This document shows, in pieces, positions 1 to 11,340 of a stretch of DNA of 64,000 bases. The DNA lies in contig JANDJZ010000005.1 in NCBI GenBank assembly GCA_027943245.1, forward strand, positions 178,385 to 242,384, written 5' to 3'. The stretch's first letter is position 1; every line of letters begins with the position of its first letter. The position numbers and the translations under genes were made by a program. The stretch is from Acanthamoeba sp. SK_2022b (Eukaryota; Discosea; Longamoebia; Acanthamoebidae). The notes below the pieces were generated by a model that had not been told where the DNA came from, made no database searches, and saw only the letters and a list, made by a program, of their open reading frames with translations.

Positions 1-425
1 GCGTCCGGGTGATTTCCGCATCTCAGTGATCCCCTACAATCTGAGACGACGAATCACCTTCAAGCATTTTGTGGTGGTGAACACCGAGCCCTACCGTGGC
101 GAGTTCGTTTGGCTCCAGGTAAGTAGGAAATGTTGGGTGTGCAGTACACGCTCGCGAGAGGGGAAGTTACTCAAGGTGAGATTTGGGGCGACATCAGGCG
201 CCCAAGGGAGCGGACATGAAGTCGGTCGAGACGGAGCGAGACCTGCTGCTCAAGTCCGACAAAATGAAGCGGTACAAGAGCATCCGCGATCTAATCAAGG
301 ACAACCAAAAGAGCCTGGGCATCAAGTACGATCGCTACATCGACGCTCACACTACCACCTTTTCCAAGAACGGCGGCAACAACAACTGGGCTCCGCCTCG
401 CGTGAGCTCCATGCAGGATGTGTAG
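1..425 (+). CDS. C-terminal part of an SH2-like protein (5' truncated by window)
   Basis: Only the last two exons are present. Exon 1 (bases 2-118) reads RPGDFRISVIP then FKHFVVV. It is joined across an intron (about 119-200, GTAAGT donor, CAG acceptor) to an exon ending in QDV and TAG at 423-425. The pattern PGDFxIS, then KHFVVV, then YKSIRDLIKDN resembles SH2 strands B and D and the final FxSLxxLV helix, so a C-terminal SH2-like fold is my best guess. The phosphotyrosine-binding arginine would lie at or before the window edge and cannot be checked. No catalytic domain is visible. The tail is rich in Asn and Gly. The assignment is tentative; a plain hypothetical protein is the fallback. Confidence 0.5.
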
Positions 426-822
426 ACGACCTTTACCCCTTCTACCCTACTCTCCTCTTGTTCCTTATTGAGGAGAAAGGCGGCCATGGTAAGGGCATGC
501 CAAGCCAGATGTGTAGCCACGAGGCCGCGACGAAGGTGCAACTTGGGTGTGTAATTTATTTGCCGTACATGCGACAATGGACGAGTTTGGGTCGTCCCAA
601 GGGAACGCGGGCTGGCCGCAAGTGACACTTGTTATCGTTGTTGTGTGTCTGGTTTTTGTAGTTGCCAACGCCTTGTTTTGTTGAGTTTTCTAGACGCGTT
701 TGCGCTTTAACGAACGCGTTTACCTTTTTCTACCAAAGAGAGCTCCGCTTTCCAGGTGACCAGCCCTAACGGCGGATAGACGTTTAGCAGTGAAGAACCG
801 CGCTCAACCGCCACAAGACACG
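426..822. other. Intergenic region between the SH2-like gene and the DH-PH gene
   Basis: About 400 bases. The first part is a T/C-rich 3' flank after the TAG at 425. The rest should hold the DH-PH promoter and 5' UTR. ORFs on either strand lack domain signatures and I see no RNA gene or clear TATA box. Confidence 0.5.
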
Positions 823-3800
823 ATGAACGCTACCAAGGGTAAGGCTGTTGAGATGCCTCCTCAGCAACAGAATCCCCTCTTTGCTGGACGCCCTCCAAGG
901 GGGGCGTTGCCCGTACCACCAGGGCGATCATCGGTGGTCGAAAAGGACTTCCCGGGCACTCCTTCCACCGGTTCACTGTCCTCTACGTCTCCCTCAACCA
1001 CCTCCCAACCGTCGCCCCCTACTTTGCGATCTACTTCCTACATCCATCGATCCACAACGTCCTGCTCAGGAAACTCTATCAAAGTGGTCTCTGCTCTGGC
1101 GACGCCATCTAGTGTCACGCCCTTGGGAGGCTCGCATGTACAACGCCCCGGGGGCGGAGTCACCTTTGGACCTCCCTCCGTCGCCCCCTCCCAAGTCCGC
1201 AGCGCTACGGTGTCAGGGCGCCAAACGGCGGCCACAATCTCCTCATCTGCGCCTACGCGTCACTCAGAAACCGGCCGCTCTGCGCCATTGCCCGCGCCTC
1301 CAGAAACAGCTACCCCACTTCCCCAATTGACACGATCGAACACATTCTCACAACCTTCCCCCGCACCTACCACTGGTGCCGCTTCGTTCACTCGTCCGGC
1401 AGCCTCGCGTCCGTCTGGCGCTGTCCCGCAGCGACCGGCGTCCGCTGCCTTCACGCAAGCCACCGTCTCCAAGTCACTAACGTCAACTCAGCCAGATGCA
1501 TCATCGCGGGCAATGGCCAGGCTTTCAAAAGCCAGCTCACAGTTGCCGCGCGCTGGCGCCATCACTACGCTGAACAATCTCAGCCCGGAAGACCTCGCGC
1601 TCGAGGAGCGCCTTGCGCGCCTATGGGGCAGACCAGTTGGCTCACCCTGCACAGCGCTTGAGCGCAACATAGGAAAACGCTTGCGGTCCAACGGTACGGG
1701 TGTGTTGTCAGGTCCCAGAGCATACACTAATATACACCATTTCCAGACGAGGTGAACAAATTTGTGAAGGGTATGGTCCGCCTACAGCGGCTAGCGGCGC
1801 CCATCCGCAAGAAGGTGAAGAACATACACTACCGACGCAATGTGGCACAGGAGATACTCAAAACGGAAGAGTTCTACGTGGAAAGCCTGGATATCCTGCT
1901 ATGTGTATGCTCGTTTGCCTACCTCACCCATTTCTGCCTAACTGACGGCGCTTCTTCGCCAGACTTTCTTGGAACCACTACAAAAGCTGGCATCCCAAAA
2001 GAAGGAACAACTGCCACAGATCAGCAACCTCATATCCAATTTGGTGGTAGGTCAACAGCAACGAGCATCAAGATGCAACCACCTAACAGGAATGCACCAT
2101 TTTTGCAGATCATCAGGAACTTCAACAAAACGCTACTGCAAGACATGCGACCACGATTAGAAGCGTGGAGTGAGAATCAGTGCATTGGTGACATCTTTGT
2201 CTCCACGGTATGCCTCTACCACAACGCTAACCAATCTTCAGAGCCTTACCTCCTCCTCCCAACCACTTGCAGAGTATGTACCTGAAATCGTACACCCTGT
2301 ACGTAAGTATGTACAACGGCGCCACCACGGAGTTGGTTGATTGTTGCAAGCGTAACCCCGAACTTGATGCCTTCCTCGCTGTGCGTTCACTTGGCCATAA
2401 AACCTCCCCCCATATGCAATCCCGCTCATGTTATCCCTTCGGCCTTCACCTCATCTATCCCACAGGCTCAGTCCGAACAAGCCTCCCGGCAATCCATCTA
2501 TGCATACCTGATCCAGCCCGTGCAGCGCATCCCCCGCTACCGGTAATCCGCCGCGCTGAGCTTTCTTTAGTTGTCGTGTCTGACCGAGTATCTCTCCGAC
2601 ATAAGCATGTTGCTGGCGGACCTGCTAAAGCACACCCCATCAACGCACAAAGACTACGCCAACCTGGACAAGGCTACAAACCTGGTCGGAGAGGTGGCCA
2701 CAGCAGTCAACAGCAAGGCTGCCGAAGCCGAGCGCATCGCCAAGGTCATCGAGATCCAGAATCGATTGCTCGATTGTACAGTGGTGCGTTACTCTCCTCT
2801 TGGTGCTCGGAAGTTCACGATCATGTGATTCACGCTATGGCTTCATGTGCTTGGGTAGGGGCTGGTTACCCCCAGTCGACGGTACCTGCAGAGCAGCGTG
2901 GTGATGCTATGGGACAACAACATGAAGCCTGACCAAGCCGAGAGACGGGTCATCTTCCTCTTTAACGATCTCATCGTAGAGGCGAAGCCAACGAAGAAGG
3001 GGGGTGAAGACGACAAGCTAAAGTTCAAACAAAACTATCACCTTGCGCGCCTCCACCCCGTGGTCTCGGACGAAGGTAAGGCCTAGCCAGTCGCTGTACC
3101 TTGAGACAATACGACGACCCCTCACATCTTTGGCAGAGAGTCGATCGGAGCACAACTACGGCATCTTCATGGTAATGGAAGGAGGCGAGACAATGCTCAA
3201 GCTGTTCTTCAAGGAAAGAGCAGAACGCGATAAGATCAGAGAGGAGCTAAAGAACACGCTCGATGAACTCAAAGTCAATAGGCAGAAATACGAAGGTAGA
3301 ATCGGTTTATGACGCACGCTGATGTAATCGTCTCACTCGTACGAGTGGCTTCAATCAGAACTGGTCGACAAGCGAGCCCGCGAGCGAGCAGAGAAGACCA
3401 AGGAGATGTTCGATGCCAGATACAGCCTCAACTCTTCAGAGGGTAGGTAGCCCTTGCACTCATTGGTCACAATTTCACATCTCACCGATGTGCGAACGCT
3501 GCCAGACCACCCAACGGCAGATGGGAGCAAGGACAGCAAATGGGATGCACGACTTAAGGCAATGAAAGAGAGGCAGGCGGCCCTCCGACAGCAGCCCGTA
3601 CACAATCCTCAACCTCAAAGGCCATGTGCTCGTCCTGATCGTTGTGATGCGAGCACAGGAAGACAGCCCGCATACCAAGAGTCGCAGCTTGAGCACGAGT
3701 ACTCCACAGACACAAGTGACTCAGCCCGCACAGAACCATGAAGGAAGGGCAGGAACCCAATCGGCCAGATATTCGCTGCCGCCCACGCTGATGCCGCCTG

Positions 3801-3955
3801 CGCCCTCTCCATTGGACGAGAAGCTGAGAAACAGCGGAGGTAACGTGCCAGCGAAGCAACAAAAGAAGAAAGGAAACATCAGCAGGCTCAGCGCCTTCTT
3901 CGGCGGCTCTTCGTCGGGAAAGAAGACGCTCAAGGACAAGGACGCCACGGCATAG
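823..3955 (+). CDS. Rho guanine nucleotide exchange factor (DH-PH)
   Basis: Predicted activator of Rho/Rac GTPases at membranes. The start ATG at 823 opens a long Ser/Thr/Pro-rich, probably disordered N-terminus (about 290 residues). The DH domain follows: RRNVAQEILKTEEFYVESL (about 1830-1890), NFNKTLLQDMRPRLEAW, LKSYTLYVSMYNGATTEL, and the signature IQPVQRIPRYR at about 2510-2540 continuing as LLADLLKHTP. A PH domain follows (about 2900-3280; RRVIFLFNDLIVEAKP, then MLKLFFKERAERDKIREEL). It ends in a basic Pro/Ser tail with an SRLSAFFGGSSSGKK segment. About ten short introns are needed, several phase 0, with GT-AG borders. DH followed by PH is the standard catalytic unit. The Rho target cannot be read from the sequence. 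Confidence 0.88.
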
Positions 3956-4031
3956 AACGGCACAACAATTAATTGTTTTATATTTGGCGTTTATTTACGG
4001 ATTGGCAACGAAACTAAGCAAAAATAGAGTG

Positions 4032-4037
4032 AATAAA
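4032..4037 (+). terminator. Polyadenylation signal AATAAA
   Basis: AATAAA 77 bases after the DH-PH stop codon, in an A/T-rich stretch before the convergent TLC gene. Confidence 0.5.
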
Positions 4038-4182
4038 CACGTGTACGCCTAACCTTCCACTCTGTGATAAGTCCGTTTACCTGTGCTGCTCCACTGTTGG
4101 TCCGTCCGGCGTCTAGTCTCTCCTCCTCTTTCTCTCTCTCTTCGTCGCTCCTCGCCTCTTTGTTGCCAGGTCGAGTGAGTCT

Positions 4183-5144
4183 CTACTCCTTCTTCCTCGC
4201 CTTGTCGTTGGCGGCGGCGGCAGCGGCGGCGGCGACAGAGGTCGAACTCGGGGCCTTGGGCGCTCTGGTGGCGAACTTGACGATGGAGTAAAACCAATAG
4301 CAGTTGAGGCCGTTGAGGAGGAGGATGGCGAAGTAGAAGTAGTACATGACGCCCACGTTGGCCATGTTGGAAGTGGTGGCAATATAACGGTGGATGTCCT
4401 GCCACACGACTGCCGAGTAGCCGCAGCCGGAGATAATACGAAAGAGAAAGAAGGTGCCCACGAGCAGGGCCGCGTTGGCCTTCTTGATAGGGTTGGCGTT
4501 CGGCACTCCCAGCTTGTCCATGAACCAATGCAGGTTGAGAAACGGCGTGCTGGCCTCGAACGTCAAGTAGAAGTAGCCATAGTACATGAACACTCCATCC
4601 TGGAGTAGCACGCGAGAGCGGTGCGCGTCAGTGGACAGCATGATTAATGCACACAACACACGATTAAATCGTGGTGTTCGGTTGCGTTTGCAGAGTTGTT
4701 GAGTGCAGAGGGGCGTACGAGAGAGCCGAGGAAGGTAAAGAGGCAGCCCAGAGCGTGAAGAAGGAAGCCCAGCTGGAACTCCTTGAAGTAGATGACGCAC
4801 ATGACCGCGTCCCAGATGAAGTAGCCGCAGGCGGTGATCATGGTCGCGTAGGCCCAGCTCGAGTAGGCATGGAGATGGTCAGCCTTGAGCGGCTCGTCGA
4901 AGAGCAGGCCCCACATGGCGGCATAGCAGATGAGGACCGCATGCAGGAAAGCCACGATGCGATTATCCCATTGCATCTTCAGCTTGAAGGGCAGGCCTCG
5001 ATAGGTAGCCGACACACGGTGAGAGATGGGAGCTGACGCAAGGTAGACAGCTGTCCAGATGATGGTCGACGCCACGAGGTACGGCCCATGCACGAATGTC
5101 AGATCCGAGAGCTTGTTGGCCCAGTCCGCAGAGTACGAATTCAT
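4183..5144 (-). CDS. TLC-domain multispanning membrane protein (TMEM56/TLCD4-like)
   Basis: Two exons. Exon 1 starts at ATG 5144 (MNSYSADWANKLSDL) and runs to a GTACG donor at 4718. Exon 2 starts after a CAG acceptor near 4601 (DGVFMYYGYFYL) and ends at 4183 with a basic KARKKE tail and an alanine run. Several hydrophobic helices are visible. The motif FEASTPFLNLHWF in exon 2 matches the TLC hallmark of the TMEM56/TLCD4 branch. TLC proteins (TRAM, LAG1, CLN8) act in the ER or related membranes, in lipid synthesis or sensing. The LAG1 ceramide-synthase double-His motif is not apparent, so ceramide synthase is unlikely. The basic C-terminus resembles a dilysine ER-retrieval signal (inference). 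The upstream neighbour is a DGAT2-type enzyme, also an ER lipid protein. Confidence 0.85.
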
Positions 5145-5723
5145 CTTGAGGATTGTGGCTCGCGCTGTAGAATCTACGGTCGCCAAGATCAATAAGACTA
5201 CTGGTGAGCTTTGCCAAAGAGAAATGGAATGATGATTCTTACGCGATTTTTTCAGGACGCTTAAAGATTGACTAATTTCAAAGAACGAAAGAGACGGACG
5301 AAAGGCATGGAGGATGTGAGGAGGGAGCTACCTGACGCAGAGGACGACGAGACAGAGAACAGACAGAAGAAAGAAGACAGAGTATGCACTGGAAAAAAAA
5401 GGCAGACCAATGTTGGTGGAACCGGTCACGTGCACTCCGCCTTTGGGCCCGGAAAGTGCCGCTGCGGGCCTGGGTGCCGATACCGTGGGATGGCGACATC
5501 AAATGCCACTCTTCACTCAGAGCTCTGTTGCGTATCCTTTCCTGTCCCTTACCACCTCCCTTCCTAAAACAGATATTTGTTGGCCTCAGTTGCGTGGCCA
5601 CCCCCCTGGAGCGGCGAAAGGTTCCGGTGGCTGCTGACGATCTCGGCGGCCGCCTGGTGGCTGGGTGTACTGTGCGAAGTGAGGAAGCCGGCCAGGGAGG
5701 CATGCTAAATGAAGCGCGTCGTG
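5145..5723. other. Intergenic region between DGAT2-like and TLC genes
   Basis: Both flanking genes are on the minus strand, so this holds the DGAT2-like 3' end and the TLC promoter. It contains a CACGTG E-box at 5427-5432. The overlapping ORFs on both strands (for example minus 5278-5703) are low-complexity and show no domain signature. No RNA gene seen. Confidence 0.45.
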
Positions 5724-7169
5724 TTAAAGAATCTTGATATCACTCTTGCGGTCTTTGTCATAGACGTCCTTGTACTGGTCGTAGAGGGCGACGAGGGCTT
5801 CCACATAACGAGTGTGCCACTCGTCAATCTCCTCTTGCGTTGGCGCCGTCAGGTGCGGCAGTTCGAGCGGCTTGCCCTGCAAGAGATGAAGGAGGCATGG
5901 TGACTCCTAAGAAACCAGAACGATACCACGCGCTCACATTATACGTACCACAACGGTGGTGATGGGTCGTCTGTGGGGTAGTACGCCAAAGTCGTAGTTG
6001 AAGATGCCGCGACCCTGGAAGAGCGGGAGGGAGAACCCCAGCTTTTTCTGCAGAGTGTCCTGGAAGTTGCGTAGCTTACTGCTCCACACAACCCGCAACG
6101 ATCAGCCGGACAACCAGAGTGGCGACAATAGGCAACAATGTGATGGAACGACGACGTACCTTCCCTTTGGATTGGGCAGCTGGGCGAACAGGTTGTTCTC
6201 GCCAAAGGAGTAGATTGGGACCAGCGCTGCGCCATGCTGAAGTGCGACCTTGACGAAGCCCTTCCTGTTCTTGAGTGTGAGGTTGTTGATACCGGGGTGT
6301 GCATCTAGCGCCTGTGTGTGATATCGAGTACACAGTGAACCCGATAAGCCAGTGGTAAACAAACGATTATTGTTTTTTGAATACCAGAATGCAAGCACTA
6401 TTCGATGACAAAGCACAGCGTGTACCTCCTGCGCACCGCCAATGACGATGAGGATGGAGCTTCCTGGACCACGAGACAAATTGTAGTGGCACGAGGCTGC
6501 CGACACATCGCACATGCCAGCAGCCAGCACAAGCTCGCGGGCAAAAGGAGTGTAGAAATTGAGCTTCAGCGTGAGTACCCGCAGGTCAATCCCTGTTGAC
6601 AGTGGTATCGTGGTAAGACCCGATGCAGAGTGTGAGCTGGGGGCACCTGAAGAGGAATAGTACCGGGGAACTTTTTAGGGAAATCAGTGACCTCAGTGCC
6701 GAAGTTGCTGATCGCGCCCAGCGAGATGACGCCGTGAGGGTGATAGCAAAAGATGTAGTTCTTTTCTGGGTTCAGGTCGGCCGTCTTGACCAGCTCAATC
6801 GGGAAGTAGTCTCTGCCAATACAACAACCACGCGGCGTTGAGATCATGGGGTGTCTGCGAGTGCAGTTGGTGCATGAATGTAAATGAACCTCACCTGAAC
6901 AGGTTCCAAATGCGCAGTGTGCGGAAGAACCGGCTGGGCCTGCCGCCCTGGGTCGGCGCCTTGTCGAAGAACAGAATCCTGCCCCACCGGTGAACACCGT
7001 CAACAACGCCAGAAGGGGTGTGCGTGCTTGTGCGTGTGGCGCGGCCACGGTACCATAAGAGGTAAGGGACGAGGAGGGGCCACAGGGCGGGGAGGAGCAC
7101 GAAGTAAAGGGTCAACGACAGAGGTACGAGCACCAGCGGGCTGAGGGCAACCCAGAACAGCACGCCCAC
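5724..7169 (-). CDS. DGAT2: Diacylglycerol O-acyltransferase 2 family enzyme
   Basis: Predicted ER acyltransferase for the final step of triacylglycerol synthesis (acyl-CoA plus diacylglycerol), or a related monoacylglycerol/wax acyltransferase. It begins with a hydrophobic hairpin ([20 protein letters not shown]), then [10 protein letters not shown] carrying the catalytic YHPHG motif (about 6740-6780). IGGAQE follows near 6430, then [18 protein letters not shown] and YSFGENN (about 6190-6280), [10 protein letters not shown] and [16 protein letters not shown]. It ends in RKSDIKIL at TAA 5724-5726. About six introns break the gene. The upstream border is unclear: the reading frame at 7169 begins at an AG acceptor, and a short first exon starting at ATG 7273 joins in frame through a GTGGCT donor, but this is unproven. 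Confidence 0.9.
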
Positions 7170-7556
7170 TGATCACAAAATCAGATCATTAATTATTATT
7201 ACTACTAGTACGACAGATTGTTGCTTGGGGTTGTAAATTAGGAGCCACGAGATCGAGATTGTGGGCAGTACATGTTTGGAGTCTTCGCGTCCACGGGACA
7301 TTCAGTGGGGCCCACCTCACCATGGCTACAGTCAACAAACTCTATAAGATCTGTGCTCAACACTCGCGAAGCCGCACCCCGAACAGGAACGCCACGCTTC
7401 CCTGGCCGAAGAGGCGCACACATGTTTCGCCCCGCTCGCCACAGGTCCCCAAGCGGGTCTGGGGAGCGAATTGGACGTTCGCCCCTGGCGGGAAAGACGC
7501 AAACAAATTATTGCAACGCTGTTGGGATCTGGCGTGTAAGGTACACGAGGGCGCGT
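7170..7556. other. Gap between FYVE-DH stop and DGAT2-like body
   Basis: Probably holds the DGAT2-like promoter and a short first coding exon (candidate ATG at 7273). A CTGGCGGGAAAG stretch near 7485-7496 resembles half of an E2F element, and its significance is doubtful. No other gene is supported. Confidence 0.4.
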
Positions 7557-9704
7557 CTACGTAGCGCCCGCACCGCGAGAGGTGGAGGTGCGGATAAGGC
7601 GTGCTCGGGTGGAGAGATCCGCGAGCAGACGATCGATCAAGTGGATGGCGCTTTGGAGTTGTGGCCAGTCGGGGTGGTCTGCTTCCGTGTTGCGGCACAT
7701 CTCCTGCGCTCATGCACGCATTTGCCCTCAGTCCACTTATGTCATCACGCCCAATACACCAGCTTACCTTGAGGAAGCGTTTGTAAAGGGGTATTCGCTG
7801 GATAGGCAGAAGCAGGAATGCCTCCAACGGCATTCCACCAACCTCCTTGCGCTTCTCGAAAGTCTGGCGCACAAACGTGAGCGGAGCCCGACGTTCGGGC
7901 TTACGGAAGTGAGGGTACCTCGCGGAGAGGCAGAAACTCGGGTACGGTTGGCAGGAGGCGCTGGGTGTGCAGGGCAAGGTTATAGGCGCAGAGGTAGGGA
8001 GCATAGTGCGCTCCCATCCACTCTGCCTGCATGCCCACCACGGAATGAGCTCATTGCTGTTCATAAGAATTGCTAAGAGTCCTTTACGATGTACCTGGCG
8101 GAGGAACACCGCGCCTATGGTCGACTGTGAGTTCCAGCTTCGTGCCAGTCGCATCAAAGTGTGGTACAGGCTCGAGTGGCAACGGTAGATGGCCTCCATG
8201 TGCACCAACATCTGCGCGGATGGGCGGATGTAAGTGACCAGACGGCCAGAGGCTATGCGGGTCGAGGTACGCTGTGGAGGTCAAGGTAGGCGAGCGAGTT
8301 GCACTTGCGCAGAGGTTGGCCCAAATGCTGCATCCCGCGCCGTTTGAAGCGCGGTAGTTAGGGTGGTCGTGCACTTAAGAGCTTGCAATAGCAAAGAGAA
8401 GCACCTGGAGAATGAGATGTAGGCGATAGAGGTATATCTTTTCCTTCTGTACGAGCTGCATCACGCTCTCCCTCCGGCCGTTGCTCTCTAAAGAACGATG
8501 ATGGTGGATGGAGTGACATGCCAAGATCAGAAGCGCATAGCGTACTAGGTCGGTGGTTGGTGTCCGAAGATCCCGAAGCAGAGGAGGGCCGCGGAGGTGA
8601 CGAGTCGCGAGGGGGTGGCGGAAGTGATGGCGGTGAGAGCGCGTGAGCAGCCGGTAGTGGTACACGACCGGCGCGGTCGGTCTTGGGGCTCGTGGGTTGT
8701 CGATTAGGTTTCCGTTTCTCTGCTGTCGGGACTGAACTGAGCGCCAATGCTCCATCCAACCCACAAGCGAAAACACGCCGCAAGAGGAGCCTTGCCTTTT
8801 GCTAGCAGCTTATGTTGAGGCAGTGGAAAGAAGAAGATCAGCTCTTCAGACAGCTGACGATAGCTACCCTCGGTTCCTGCTACATGAGCGCGTGACCATC
8901 AGTTGGAGAGCGCTCCGCAGGCTGCACTTGCAGATGCAGCAGTGATGAGGTACCGTCCGGCGTTGTGGGAAAGAGGGGAGCAGAGGCGGCGAAACACGTG
9001 CGGCAGAGGCGCACCGCATGAGCATCTGCCCATAACTTGCGCCTATGTCCCGAACACGGATTGCAAAAGATCTCTGCCGTGTTTCAAACAGTAGCAGTCA
9101 ACACAGTGTCCAACGGGCTCTCTGCGCAAGGCGTACCTCCGCAGCCCCTGCAGTGATGCTGTACCCCGCACAAACGGCACACGCGCACATCAGCACTGGG
9201 CGTGTGTGATTGAGACAGGCGGAGACGCACCCGTCGCAGTATGAGGGTGAACCGTACGCCGCACTCGGTGCAGAGTTCTACTTCGTGGTCAGGGCGCCAT
9301 ACCAAAGACGCCCTTTCGCCGGGACTCGCCACCATCAACGCTTCGCGCGGTTGTTCGGGCAAAGGCTCCTCTTCCTCTTTCCTTTCTTCTTCCCTATCCT
9401 TTTCCTCTTCTCCTTTCGTTCTGCTCTCGTCATGAAAGACTGGGTTGACACGAAGCGTTGTGGAGGAAGGACGAGTTGTCGGGAGCAACAAAGAGGAAGA
9501 AGAGGACGAGGCGAGAGAAGAAAAAGAAGAAAACGAGGAAGAGGGAAGGCAGGCAGAGAGGCGCCGAAGATTGGGCGGGGCAGAAGGAGTCTCCTCCCAC
9601 GCGTCGCCCCCGTCACTGCCAGACGCGGCTTCGGACGGAGGCACCAGCATCAGATAGCGCTCGACCGATGACGTGGGCGTGAAGGTCAAGCGCGACGCCG
9701 ACAT
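7557..9704 (-). CDS. FYVE zinc finger plus DH-domain RhoGEF
   Basis: Start ATG 9704 (MSASRLTFTPTSS), then a Ser/Glu-rich N-terminus. A FYVE finger (about 8960-9290) follows in several exons: WRPDHEVELCTECGVRF, HHCRGCGG, EIFCNPCS, and AVRLCRTCF. These supply the four Cys pairs, the WxxD motif, an HHCRxCG core and an RLC motif that in FYVE domains binds PtdIns3P on endosomes. Next comes a DH domain: RRESVMQLVQKEKIYLYRL (about 8400-8470), HMEAIYRCHSSLYHTLMRL, and PLEAFLLLPIQRIPLYKRFLK (about 7780-7850). It ends in IHLIDRLLADLSTR and a TAG at 7557-7559. I cannot find a PH domain after the DH. Metazoan FGD proteins have the opposite order (DH-PH-FYVE), so this looks like an amoebal architecture coupling endosomal lipid to Rho activation. 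Confidence 0.8.
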
Positions 9705-9727
9705 CTTCACCTTGGCTGAGTTTTTGT

Positions 9728-9735
9728 TTTATATA
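9728..9735 (-). promoter_or_regulatory. TATA-like element upstream of the FYVE-DH gene
   Basis: On the minus strand the bases read TATATAAA, about 25-30 bases before the ATG at 9704. The whole gap to the upstream gene's stop (9798) is only 93 bases, so promoter and 5' UTR must be very short. Confidence 0.4.
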
Positions 9736-9797
9736 TATTTGTTTTTTTGTGTATTTGTCTGGAAGTAACTTGCGCCGACCAATCACCAAGCGAGCAA

Positions 9798-11289
9798 TTA
9801 ATTATTAATAAAAGTATCGTGTTCTCGTGGCGCGGCGCCAGAGGGCGGGACGTAAGCTGCGCGGGGCGACGCGGAAGGTCGTGGGTGTGGAGCACCAGGC
9901 GTTGTTGAGAGGATAGAGGAGTCGGCAAAGAGTGGCGAGCTGTCTTGTAGGGAGGGCAGCAGGGTTGCCTCCGATTCATTGGCGCCACCGGTCTCTTGCG
10001 ACGCTTCTTCGCTCCGTCGGTTCTCGCCTCCTCGTTCTCCCTCTTCCTCCGGCGGTGCCACTTCGTAGCGGTCGGCGCGGCTCTCTCGTCGCAGGATGGT
10101 GCCATCAAGGATGAGCGGATTGTAGGCTCCCGTCCCGCCTTCACCCACAACGCCTTCCGTAGTCGTTGTAGGCTGCGGCGGATTGGAGGGTCGGTGTGAG
10201 GAGAGGCCGTCGTGTTGCTTGAGGGTGCCATCAGCGCTGGCTAATGCGGGAGGAGATGGGGGAGGAGAAGGCGCCGGGCTGGTGGGAGCAGACGACGCTC
10301 GCACGGGGAGAGAAGGTGGAGGTGTTGGATTCCTCCTCGTCCCGCGGCTGCTGCCGGTGCTCGTCTCGCGCAGTGAGGGGCGTTGACGCGACAGTGTGCT
10401 GGTGTAGAGGCTCTGTCCGCTGTCTCCTGCGTCTCTCTTTCTCTTCGCCGCCTGCTCATGTCCGACCATCAGTATGCTACTGCCTTCGTTCAGCCAGAAG
10501 TGTAGGGGACTTTGTACGGCTGCGATGGAGTCAGTGACGGGAAGCGCGTAGCAGGTGAAACAAACTCGCAGCTGGTTGGACGCCGAGTACCCCATCTCGG
10601 GCAGCGCCTTTCTGAAACGCGTGCACAGGCCACAGAATACATCTGGACCACCGCCGAGATGTTAATTTAAATTCGTAGTGCTTTAATGAGGAGAACAATA
10701 GCGAGGGAGGACGACGCACTCCCACATTGGCGGCAATGGTGCTTCTCGACGACGTCCGAGCAAAGTCGGTTCAGTACGAGACGTAGTACTAAGCACATCT
10801 TTAATTTAATTGGGAAAGAGGAAATGATGTACCCGTCGGTTCATAATGGAGAAGGACGCAGCACAGAGGTAGCAATCGGTTGCGTTCTTGTCTGGCACCC
10901 ATGAAGGACGCGGTGCGACGACTAGGTCCGAACTGGCCCTACTCGCTATCGCTGCGGCTCCGTTCTTCTTGTTAAGCGCTCCTCCCTGTGTTCCTTTGAG
11001 GGGGGACAGAGCGCTGGCCCTCTGCTTGCGCACCTCCTGCAACATCCTCGAGCACACCGAGAACGAACACCGCAACACGAAATTCACAACAATATGAAGG
11101 AAAAAACGAACAAACCAAAAGGAAAATGTTTTTCCTTGCCCCATCTCTCCCAAACACGAAAAAATCGCCGGTTACACAAAAGGAAAGAGAACAGTTTCCT
11201 GTTGTAACTGTTGCCAGGGAACAGGCATAAAGATAAGAAAGGACCGAACTAGACCGTTTGAGCCAGACATCTGGTTGACCGGAACTCAT
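9798..11289 (-). CDS. FYVE zinc-finger protein with Pro/Ser-rich tail
   Basis: Start ATG 11289 (MSSGQPDVWLKRSSS). FYVE pieces are spread over three exons: PSWVPDKNATDCYLCAASF then NRR (about 10830-10900), KHHCRQCGSA (about 10715-10745), and DVFCGLCTRFRKALPEMGY then LRVCFTCYA (about 10550-10650). Together these give WxxD, R(K)HHCRxCG and RVC, the PtdIns3P-binding signature, so endosomal targeting is expected. The C-terminal 250 residues are Pro/Ser/Thr-rich and acidic with no recognisable fold. The stop is TAA at 9798. A second FYVE gene follows head-to-tail 93 bases downstream. The fingers are too different to call a recent duplication by eye. Confidence 0.85.
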
Positions 11290-11340
11290 TGTGTGAAATG
11301 TACAAAAGAACAGGTGTGTTTACAGGAGCGTTGACGAAGA

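Noticed and set aside
5278..5703. Minus-strand 141-codon frame between DGAT2-like and TLC genes
   Set aside because: Composition is Arg/Ser/Pro-rich with no domain; best read as promoter or UTR.
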